Below, in pieces: positions 54,054-64,000 of a DNA stretch of 64,000 nt; positions within the stretch are counted from its first letter, which is position 1; each line of letters opens with the position of its first letter. The stretch covers positions 1-64,000 of the forward strand of contig RCAB01000076.1 of the NCBI GenBank assembly GCA_003640385.1, in the 5' to 3' direction. Position numbers and translations under genes: made by a program. A model generated the notes under the pieces. The model saw only the letters and a program-made list of their open reading frames with translations. It ran no database searches and was not told the DNA's origin. Source of the stretch: Setaria digitata. Taxonomy: Eukaryota > Nematoda > Chromadorea > Rhabditida > Setariidae.

Positions 54054-57000
54054 TCAGCTGATCGAATGAAAAAGGCGATAAGGCTCTCTATCTAGGACGC
54101 GGTGCTGAACGATTGAAGCAAAAATCCAGTCCGCTGTTAATACTTCTTTCTTCACATCCAATTCAAATCTGTAGAAAACAGCACACAAATTGGTTACACC
54201 TTTCAGTCTTCAGTTCACTGCCCTACCAGAAATTATAGGAGATAATTACGTTTGGCCAGCATCATTTTGTCATTCTCTGAGCGCATTCTTAGATTAGATT
54301 AATGACGCATGAGCTATATCCAAATGTAAGAATTTCAGTAAATAAAACACACATTGCTATTAAATAGAAAATGTCTACACTTCTATTATACTGCTGATAG
54401 TAACGTTGATTATTTTCAGTAACCGCTCTGAAACTATTTCTAAGACAAAAAATAACAAACCTTCGAGCAGCATCCTGATTAAGGCAGTCTGGAGCAAATA
54501 TGATATAACTAAGTTCGGAGGGAAGCTCCCAAACATGTGACACGATCTTCCCGCCGCTCAATTGAATCAGCTCCAAAAAAACATCTGCAAACTTGATGTT
54601 TAAATTTATTTGCAAGAATATTTTCTTGGTTGAGAAAACTTTAGCGAGTATTCTCTCTATTTAACCAGACGAATTCAAATGGTGAAGTGAGTGAATTTTT
54701 TTTTTGACTGACCGTTATACTTAACACTGTGAGTTGATTGAAAAATTCTTTCCTTGTCAAAAAAAAGGCCATATCCTTAAATTTCAACATTCTTATGGGG
54801 CGCTAAAACTGCTACGAACAAGAGAGTAGACTATATAAGCAACTGGAATTCATATTTTGTCCATTTAAAAACTCAGCTGTCTGTTTCGAGAACAACAGTC
54901 AAACGTATACCTCTTGTTACCAACCGTGTATTAAAGAAAGTTTGAGGCACGTAGAAAATATATCCGCTGAACAAAGTTTTTCGATCAATAAGAGCACGCT
55001 GCTCGTTTATACCCATCACAGTTTCGTTTATTTTCAGTGAGATTTCGAAACTGTCCTGAAGATTTTGAACTGCTTTGAATTTGCTTAGACTTAGCCATGA
55101 CTTGTCAGTTTCTACAAATCCTGAATTCTCTAATCGCCATCACCTATTTATAAAAAAAAAAAAAATATTTTTCACTAACCGTAGGCAAAATAACCTTTTG
55201 CTTGAGGCACTTTTCTAACCAAGAGGATGACACAATGATACAATGATTAACCAATGCGTAAATTAATTTTATTGTCCAGAATTCACAAATTAAGCCATCT
55301 GGAAAGAATTTTACAAGTCTAGAATGCTATTACTAAATAGAAAAAGCATAAGCATGTGAACAAAACACAAGTCCATCCTTCTTCAATTTCCTTCATTACA
55401 AGAATTTTGGATTTTTACTTACTTGTTGGATGGAAACTTACTGGTATTGAAAACAATCAGATGTGTACATTTTCGACTTATTGATGAAGAAAGCTTGAAG
55501 GCAGGGAAAAAATCTAAGAATTCGCGCAGCAGAGACTGAAAAATCTATATTTATGATTGCAGCATCATTGTAGAAAAGGAGCAGTGCAGCAGGTAATGCT
55601 GGTATAATACACTATGCATCACCATACCTAATGGTTTCAAATACGTGTTTCCTCACCTGATCGCTGAGTTTTGATGCTCCAGATACCATTAGCAGATAAC
55701 ATGATTCATCTTCCTTTTTAAAGCACTTTTTTACAAGTGAAACAATGTTTTGTGCAGTATGATGATCTTTACCCTTTTGCGCACCGCTAGGACAACAATC
55801 AATTGTATAAGAAACGTTTCCTGGGATTGTAACTTCCACTTCGTCGTCGCTTTCCAGAACCAAATCAATACCATTTTTCGAAGGACCTTTAAAGTAAAAA
55901 AAAAAAAAAAGACTGCACTTCATAATAAAGCTATTCTCTCGAAATTGTGTTAAAAATCACTCTAATGGTAAGAGACTAACTATTTTCATTACTAAATTCT
56001 TTCTTGGTGTTCGCACCATGCACTGCACTGATTAATTCTTCCCGACTCTGAAAGTAAGTGAACTACTTCAGAACTATATCAAATACCATTTTTAAACTTC
56101 AGTTAATTAAAACCACCAACTAAGTCCAAAAAGTCAGGTATCCACGGCATACAATTGATAAGCACTTCAATCCGTGACTGATTTTCGTTTTTTTCTGAAA
56201 AAATTTCCGAATAAATGAATAAATAGAGTATAAAGGAGGCAGAAATCTGAACACAGACTTGGGTAATAAAAATTAATACCCTCGAAAGTTTACAAAGTGA
56301 TATTAAGGCATAAGTTGACAGCTTGAACAACTGATATTAAATTAGTTGAAAAAAATTACGAACAGTAAGCAAAATGGGAAAGGCTAACATATCAATATGA
56401 ATTTCACTTATTCACTTAATACAGCTTACACAACTCTGTTGAAAATGCCATTCAAATTCCTAATTATATAAAGTGTTATACGAAATGATAAGTCGTAAAA
56501 TGTGAAATAACTCACCAAGCACAGCATTAACAAACGTTTCCATTTGAACCGAAGTAAAAGTTCTATTCGCACTATTTTCCTTCAGAATCTCTTCACAATG
56601 CAATGCTAGATCATTAAAGTTTAATTCTTTTCCATGAATAGGCGAACATGAAGCATTTGCCATAGATATCTGCTGATTTCTATTCTGGATCTCAGTTTCA
56701 TCCGTCTGAATTCCAATATTTCCAATTTTTTCTTCACCATTATTGAATTCTTCAGAATGCTTTTGAATTTGAATAAATGGTGAATTGCTACTGCGACCCA
56801 TAACTGCATCCTCAACATCGCAAGAAGCATAATTGGTCACTGATGTCCCTGGACAGCCATTTACAGGAAATTTTGTTACCAAGCTGGGATAATCTTCTCC
56901 ATCAACCCGCTGCATTTTCTTTGGTCTCTGTTGAGGAGATGTGATATGTCGTTTTGCACTTTTTGACCCGTCTTTTAGCAGCTGTAGAATAAAATATATT

Positions 57001-58583
57001 TTTTAATGAATTACAGTAAAAATAAAAATTAGCAGGATAAAAAATTACAGAAATATTAAACACAATTATTTATTTGAAAGCCTAAATTAATATTCCAGAA
57101 AACTAACCTTTCGCGACTGATTTCTAGACAGTTGTACTGGAGATAGAACTGCTTGCGTAACCGGAATCTGTAAATCAGCATTTAGATACTATTTTCGGAT
57201 AGCCAGTTGTTGTTTTTAAATGAAATTTCTTGTAACGAAAATTTTTATTCCCTAAATTCTAAAACATGAAAATCATAATAAAATGTCATTGACCGCCAAA
57301 TTTCTCATCCTCTCAAGAACATAATGAACTTCCCTTTCCCAATGAAAGTTTAAACCCATGAGATATATTTCCGAACCAAGGCGACCGAGATATAAAGAAC
57401 TGCAGATTACACTGGAAGCTGGTAGATCAAACGATGCAAACCTGACTTTCGATGAAATCATTTTCCTTCACAAAATCAGTAGCCAAAATATCCTTTTTGA
57501 AAGCTTTGGCTAGTTCCAAATATTTTCCAAGCGCTGATGACAGCAATGGGCAACTTGCGCAACTTCTGAAATTGCTCCTCACAAAACCTGTTCGAAATTC
57601 TGAATTTCAATACTTCCGTAGAAATATATCATTCCTGAAGTACCATGAATATCGCACAAAAATAAGCACCAATTAGTCGTTACACCAAAGTAATAATCAA
57701 TAACAGTTACTACTAAAGATGAAAGTCAAGAAAGAAAAAAACCTTTTATTTAGAGTCATATTGCAGATAGGACATCGCATGAGTGAAAGCCTTTTGAAAC
57801 ACTCAAACAAACAAATCCTACAACAAGTTTGAACAAGGTGACAAATCTGAGTGTTTGCTGTATGTTTACAGTCTTTAGTATACATGATGATAGATCAGTA
57901 GCAGAGAAACAGTCGAACCCGAAACAATGGAAAAAAGAGTGGAAAAAAAAAAGAAATAACCTGCAGAAAGCATGGTTGCAAGTGGTCATAATTGGATCGC
58001 GTAAAGTTGAACAGCTGAAAGTACAACAAAATGTGATATATTATAAGAAAAGATCGTCACTTCTGAAGTTACAAATTTTTCTCTGTACTTTCAAAATGAA
58101 GTAGAGCAAACAAGAACTGATATGTTTAACAATATTTTTAAATATGTTTTTATATCTCTTCTTTAAGCACCTAAGAAATTCTTCATGCTGCTATCAAATC
58201 TTCTACATGACATAGTCACAATCGATATCCTGTCATGCTTTAATTATTTACCACATACTGCAAGCTACTATCAAATTATATCAGCCATCAAACTATATTA
58301 ATTATTATTGCTTTAAAAGCTAAAAATGAGGTCATGAATTGAATTGTTACTGTGAGCACATCAGCATATGTATAGAACAAGTTATTTCAACATCCCTGTA
58401 TTTAGCTCATCCGATTTCCCAAATATGACTGAAATACGTCTAGAAAATGAAATTCGAAATTCAAGAAAAAAAAAAAATTAACCATATGCCACATCGAAGA
58501 ATCATTTTGATGCTTTCAACTTGCTCCTTAACTTTTTGGAAGCTATTCCTGCAGTCCGTTTGATTCTCGAACAAAGGGAACAT
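54054..58583 (-). CDS. brc-1: BRCA1 orthologue (RING and tandem BRCT)
   Basis: Fourteen exons on the minus strand: 58483-58583, 57961-58014, 57743-57817, 57442-57577, 57108-57167, 56516-56981, 56121-56194, 55981-56047, 55657-55886, 55442-55535, 55176-55298, 54911-55129, 54461-54584, 54054-54168. Phases agree and give 645 aa, close to C. elegans BRC-1 (about 610) and far shorter than human BRCA1. The N-terminus (FQKVKEQVESIKMIL) matches the BRCA1 helix. It is followed by a C3HC4 RING assembled over three exons: CGIC, then TTCNHAFCRIC, then RCPIC. The middle is low-complexity and Ser/Asn/Glu-rich. BRCT1 starts at LMVSGASKLS and includes KCTHLIVF and SSSWLEKC; BRCT2 includes LFSGYIFYVP, SGGKIV and LTADWIFASI. 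BRCA1 works with BARD1 as an E3 ubiquitin ligase in double-strand-break repair. The exon 11/12 border uses a weak donor (GTGAAA) chosen for phase. Confidence 0.92.
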
Positions 58584-59049
58584 TTCCTAAGCTGAAGAAT
58601 ACAAATATATTTTTTTGAAGGCCGTACAGACAGACTTCAAAAGCACACATTTCATTCCTAATCACAAAGCTTAACATTTATGGCGCCCTCAAATTTAAAT
58701 TCTTCTTCAGCAACTTTTGTAATATTTCCATCTTCTGGTTTTACTATAAAATTACCATTCACAACCTCTGGCCTCAAAATAACTCACATTCTCTCACAAC
58801 TACATACTGAAAGGATATTTGAAGTTTGTTAGCACTCCCGAAACTCAGGTCAGAACAGACGTAGGATAGCCGTAGTTATACATGTCAAGTCAGAACAACC
58901 CCACGCACCTTATCAATACACTATCAGTAAAGTGATCGCAAACTGAAGTATCTTACGGCCAGTATATCTTCATGCCGCCTTTTACCGATTTGAAATTTGA
59001 AGATTTAATGCTTCGAAGTTCCTCGGGACTAGGTGGTACTGGTGACTAG

Positions 59050-60250
59050 TCTCGAGATCATCACTACACCAAACACTAGGCTTTACGCCACCATTCGTGG
59101 CGTTTTCTAAAGCTGGATGTGAACATTCCCCGTGATTTCAGGAAAGGTTCCAGCTTTAAATCTTCTTTTTTGCGGTACTAGCGGCTGAGTTAGTGGTGAA
59201 ACTGGCTTAGTCAGTCCTAAATTCTGGATTATTCGCTATTCTTCCATTGACCCTACAGAAGGAAGTCATTGGAGCAGTCGAATTATGAGTCTGAAACTGA
59301 ATGCTTTCCTTAGCGCAGTTAGACAGAAATCGGAAGCCGAATCTTCAACACCAAATTGCTGCAGATGAGCAGAATACCAGCGCTGACAAATGTTTTTGAA
59401 GAGGAGAGGAATGAATTCTGTGGATTCTGAATTCTCAAGACATCTGAGTGAGGATTAGCGACGTGACAAGAGTAAAAATGTTTTGCTGTTATGCTGGAAA
59501 ATCAAATAAGGCCAGAAAAGCTTCGACGCAGTGGCACTTTTCGGCATAGCTTCGCAGTGTCTTTTTTATATCGAAGGATCTAGCGAACCGGTTGTAAATC
59601 TAAAGAACAGAGAGCAAAGAACTTATAACTGCTGCATTTAGTGGCAATCTGTCAGAAGGTATCATTCTCAGATATTACTCTGGAGACCAAAGATGAAAAA
59701 GTTGCTACGATTGATGTTAACGTTTGATCAGCAAATTACAAGTAATTAACGTTCAGAGTTGATCACATTACGCGTACAGAGATATTTAGGACAAACCGAA
59801 TTTTCCGCTTCATCAGTGAAGAGTAGGATGAACTTAAAGGAAACTCTGTGCCGTACACAGACTAGCCTTAGTGCTCATTAAAACAATCATAAGGACCGAT
59901 GCAGAGTAAGCCTTTTTATTGCTTAAATTAAAGCCATGGAGAGAAATTGTACTGAATTCATTCAGTTTAAGTGAAGTGAGTGTGGAGTGTGTCAAGTTTC
60001 CTTTGAACTTTTCTACTTCTTTCCTAAAAAGATTCATTCATGTTCAATGGCATCTGTGTTGCTTTGTTTGTGGTGATGACTGGCTTGAAGACGAACAAGG
60101 ATCAATCTCATATCTGATCGTTTGAAGAGAGACACTCGAGAGGAGCAAGTTGGATAAAGGAACTGTTAAGACTGGGGCTGGAACTACGGCACAACTTAAA
60201 ACAACGACTTCAACTTCAAGGATTGGCTTTCTCGGTCAGAATCAAATCGA
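59050..60250 (-). mobile_element. Probable decayed BEL/Pao-type LTR retroelement fragment
   Basis: On the minus strand, the frame at 59834-60037 has an arrangement like the RNase-H-proximal segment of Pao polyproteins: an acidic/basic helix, then SLHGF, then a KKAYSASV-type strand. Downstream on the same strand are further coding-like pieces in different frames, near 59510-59625, 59268-59450 and 59115-59260, interrupted by stops and frame changes. No long terminal repeats, complete polymerase motif or intact frame was found. The assignment rests on remembered family patterns. The alternative is an unrelated decayed gene. Confidence 0.4.
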
Positions 60251-60900
60251 CCACAGTGGCATCTGAATGCATGATTCCCACAGGACGTGATGGACCAATC
60301 GAATAACGAAAACCAGCCTAGGCTAAAGCAGCTAGTCTTTATTTTGTGCATTTCTTTTCTCCATTCAGTGGTTAACATTCAACTAACTTGGCGAAACTTT
60401 CCTACAAAGGTGAAGTTATAAATGGTTTCAGTGAAAATAAGTGGCGATATGCGTGTCAACGTGAAATGTGAAGTGCGCAGTCCAAAATGTGAAATTATCA
60501 GCAAGAAATTGAAATAGCTAAAGTTCGAGTTCTTCGATTCAGAATTTTTCCTCCTTGCAGAGGAAGTATGCAAAGGCCTAGGACACGACTTATAGAATCT
60601 CTGGATCAGAATTAAAATTGTAATAGTTTACGGTAAAAGCTATGTTCTGTCAACTAAATGGGACTATTTATAGTATTCTAGTGATATTTAGTTAACCAAA
60701 AGGTAATCTGACCAATGTCTCTTTTATTTATTTTTCAATAAAAAACAATTTATTGAACATAAAACAATGCATCATACATAGAGATATATTTTATATTAAC
60801 TCTAAAAGAAGTAGTTACCTTTACAGCAGTTAGTGTTAAATGGATTGAGTGAAGTTCACAATCTGGAAAGCCTTTTCCATAAAAATCTTAAACTACTTCT

Positions 60901-61124
60901 TTTTTTACTTTGTCTACCAAACTAATATTGAATATAACATTTCACCGTTTGCTTCAGCTTTGCGAACTGTTTTTAGCAATGGGAACTCCGATAAAATTGT
61001 AAAGAGAAAAATTCCACAGCCACTTTATCAGGAGCCGCTTGGAATAATCCATTTCAACCACCTGCTGACCTCAACTCTGACCTACGATTTTTTTTACTTT
61101 GTCTACCATACTAATATTGAATAT
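60901..61124. repeat. 35-bp direct repeat separated by about 150 bp
   Basis: Copies at 60901-60935 and 61090-61124 differ at one base (TTTTTTACTTTGTCTACC core). They lie 189 bp apart in a single open frame of 120 codons (60849-61211), which has no recognised domain. Confidence 0.85.
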
Positions 61125-63571
61125 CGCTGTGCTTCTGTGTTTCACCATTCTAATGTTCAGGAGGAGCCTAGTGAATCGAGAATTTCGAGAAGACACTTCA
61201 GGACTGAGTAACGATGGACTGATCATTCACACTGCGTACGACAATTTTCAACGAAATGAAATCACGATTCTAACTTGTCAAACTAAACAATTTACGTCTT
61301 TTCGACTTGTATGGATGCCTTCCACTCAATTTATCGTTTCATGACTTCTCCAACGCTCTGTCTTTTCTCTAATTTCACGTTAAATACACGCAGACACGTT
61401 AGTCGTTCACGCACTTCATCTCAAATTCCTTCACAACGAAATAATGGTGGGTAGTGAATGTGTAGTGTTATGTATTTCAAATCATTAAATAATTGACTAG
61501 TCCTGAAGATTCGCTGCAAGGTTTGTAATAATTTCAGGTAATTTAGAATCTTTTTTAAAAGATAAAGTTTCGCAGTAATTAACCTCATAAGTTATAGTCT
61601 CAAAGTGTTCAGTAAAGTAGTCAAGCTAGTAAGCTGCTATTAAATTTATTATAACTTAGCCACTTTTTACAATCCTTTTTCCGCTTCAGAAAATTTCAAT
61701 AATGAATGAGAGGAAAGTTCGAAGCAGAAGGAGTGAACCTTTTGAATAGGCATGTTGCTTGAAATTAGTTGAGAGAATCGAGTCTTTTGATTCATCTTGA
61801 AGCCTCTGAGTAGGTTCTACTCAAGCTTCATTATACCGACTAAAATTTCCTTTCCTCTACTATTACATCCTGTTTTAATTTACCCGTCGCTGCTGTCCTT
61901 ATGTTGACCTATCAAATGCGCTCCTCCTTCTCAAAACTACACTGACAGATTTTAATTGATTCCTGATATCGTTTGGTGATAAGACTGTTAAAGAATCAAT
62001 CAGCCGAATGTTTGATAACTAATTGAGTTGTATCAGCTGATCTCCGTTAATTTATTATAACAGTGCTTTTATCGATTTCAATATATTTATCATATAATAT
62101 TTGGAATCAATAGTTCTTTTAAAATGGTATCCATTTATTCAAAATACGGGGCAAGTCCAAACTTAATTTGGTTAGTTTGTAATTGGTCATTCCTTATTTT
62201 ACTTAAAGTTCCATTTCGTCACACGAGTGATAATCTGATCACGTTTTAAGAGGTTTACGTGCATGTAGTAGTTTCATCGACTCTCCATTACTAGTAGCGT
62301 ATCAATGACTGACGTAGTCAACGTACGCTGCTGCACTGTAACCTATCTCACTCACTGCAAATGGAAATTTTTCCTAAAATTTAAAAATTTTATACGTCGA
62401 TAAGCGAATGGATGGCTGAGAAGTTAAGCGTGAAGAATAACGTTACTTGCGTGACCAATCATCTCTTTTCGACTCTGTTCACCTGTCCGCACGCGCTCAC
62501 TAACAGTATGTAACTTCTTATCACTACTGTCACTCGTCATCGCTTCACTGTTGTCGCCGGAAGTGATTAATTTTATTTTTTGACACATGATTCGGTTTGC
62601 ATAATTAATTATGGGAAACGCCAGCACGAATGGATTAAAATTTCATCACCGTCAAAATTAGCATAAATGATTTGTGGATGGATCTAGCAGAAGCATGCAT
62701 TTTACTTCTCTTCGCATTCAATCAAAATAATTTTAATTAGCTAATTAGGGCAATACCAATCTTCCCTGGAGGTGAGGTAGAGGGGATGGGAATGATCTGA
62801 TCTGCTGAAGGAATTCAGTTCCGAACCAAACTTAGTTTTGAGTTTGAACATGAGTAAAAGTAAAATTGATTTGTCTTCTCCTTGTCCTCTTCCATCAGCT
62901 GCAAGGGAAAGCAAGCTGCACTAGGGATAAGCAAATAAATCAACAAGAAGCAGTCAGAAGTGAAGACCTGAGATCCAAAATTAGGCAGTAGTTTGGAGTG
63001 AGTCAGAGAGTCCTACTCTTCCTGCTACCACACACCGCAATCAATACTAGGCGGTAATACTGGTCTCGGTCCAAAAACCGGTAGCACTCGTCCTGTCATT
63101 TTCAGTTCACTGTTACAAGTGATCGCGGAAAGTACTGCTAGAAAGGAGTGAAGTGTTAATTTAGCTCCATCACACTAATTAGAAATCACCGCTTCGTTCC
63201 ACAGTGTTCAGAAGTCCAGCGAAACGTTAACAATTTCACTGATCTTTGACCTTCCCTCCTTATCAGAAGTTTTAAATGTTAAAACGTATAGGGAAGTGAT
63301 GTGGAAGACCGCCTTCGCAGAGCTTATCAGCGACCAAAAGCCAACCATCAGTAGTACAAATACTCGTACCATTCTCCTTCCATACATTCCTTTCCTCCAC
63401 TGCACTGCTTCTTCTCTCAGACACTTTTTGGCCACTCGTACGTGGAATGACCTGGAAGTTTCGGCCAGCCGTCTCCACTCAAACTTGGGGTTCCTCTACG
63501 CGCTTTCACAGCCACTCTTGCTTATTTTCGTCAGGAGCTTGCTACCGATTATAATAATTTCCAAACAAGTA

Positions 63572-63627
63572 CAGAGAGAGAGAACAAGGGGAGAGAGGAG
63601 AGAGGGAGAGAGAGAGAGAGAGAGAAA
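63572..63627. repeat. GA-rich microsatellite
   Basis: Interrupted (GA)n tract near the right end of the window. Confidence 0.85.
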
Positions 63628-64000
63628 AAGGCCTCTAAGGAATGAATTGACAACTGATAGAGACGAGCAAACGGAATAAATGACATTATCCATCCATTCG
63701 CTTCTGCAACTTCATGGCCAGTCCCTTATCCTTTTCTTTTGCATCTCGGATAACTCGGGAAGATTTCCTGGTAGATTCACTCACTCCAGTACTCCTCCCG
63801 CGGGATAGTTGCCGGCAGAAGTACGCAGTGACTATCCTGCACCACTGCCTTTTTCGGTGCTTTGTTTTCAATTTGGATATTAAGAGGAGAAGAAGAGAAC
63901 GAAAGGATGCGACAAATACAGTAGGAGAGACAGATAAAGGGATAGATATTTGAGATATTGCGAGAGAAAGGTAGAAATAAGGAGGACGAAGGGGAAGAGA

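Larger units (their letters stand above)
58584..64000. other. Intergenic, upstream of brc-1, no intact gene recognised
   Basis: About 5.4 kb. It should begin with the brc-1 promoter. It contains degraded coding-like stretches on the minus strand (about 59050-60040, probable retroelement remnant), a 35-bp direct repeat (60901/61090) and a GA microsatellite near the right end. Frames near 63208-63679 on both strands are protein-like but unidentified. Confidence 0.5.

Noticed and set aside
63208..63679. Open frames on both strands near the right end
   Set aside because: Both strands are open over the same bases and neither shows a family motif or clear splice borders. They could be part of a gene continuing beyond the window, but this cannot be supported.

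Overview
The window is nuclear DNA of a nematode, most likely a parasitic spirurid or filarial species. It is AT-rich and intron-dense, with T-rich TTTCAG-type 3' splice sites. Predicted proteins look like nematode versions of widely conserved genes. No prokaryotic, plastid or mitochondrial features were seen. All gene models were assembled by hand from splice sites, reading phase and remembered family motifs; no database search was possible. 'Phase-consistent' means every exon joins in frame.

Layout, left to right. 1-3.4 kb: no recognised gene. 3.5-5.8 kb (-): a DAZ/boule RNA-binding protein (daz-1 type). 5.8-7.4 kb: a divergent intergenic segment with a GC-rich block. 7.4-9.6 kb (+): a BTB/POZ protein ending in a CaaX-like box. 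10.0-14.8 kb (-): ABCF3 (abcf-3), 17 exons, 714 aa. 15.7-22.9 kb (+): a DBHS protein (NONO/PSF family). 24.2-29.3 kb (+): the DEAH helicase DHX35. 29.8-33.2 kb (+): the radical-SAM tRNA methylthiotransferase CDK5RAP1. 35.0-35.4 kb (+): ribosomal protein uS14/RPS29. 35.8-46.6 kb (+): TRAPPC11. 48.1-53.2 kb (+): a nine-cysteine TGF-beta/activin-type ligand. 54.1-58.6 kb (-): BRCA1 (brc-1) with RING and two BRCT repeats. 58.6-64.0 kb: mostly non-coding, with what looks like a decayed BEL/Pao retroelement.

The genes do not form one pathway. Themes are RNA biology (daz-1, DBHS, DHX35), translation (ABCF3, CDK5RAP1, uS14), trafficking (TRAPPC11), signalling (TGF-beta ligand) and DNA repair (brc-1). 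Five genes (DBHS, DHX35, CDK5RAP1, uS14, TRAPPC11) lie in one direction, which could include polycistronic units, but the spacing is longer than typical nematode operons.

The best novel signals are: a decayed TRAPPC11 exon copy inside a DHX35 intron; a recent 39-bp tandem duplication of a DHX35 3' splice site that offers in-frame alternative acceptors; a GC-AG intron in the DBHS gene; a possible prenylation signal on the BTB protein; several perfect inverted repeats; and three coding-like but unidentified stretches.
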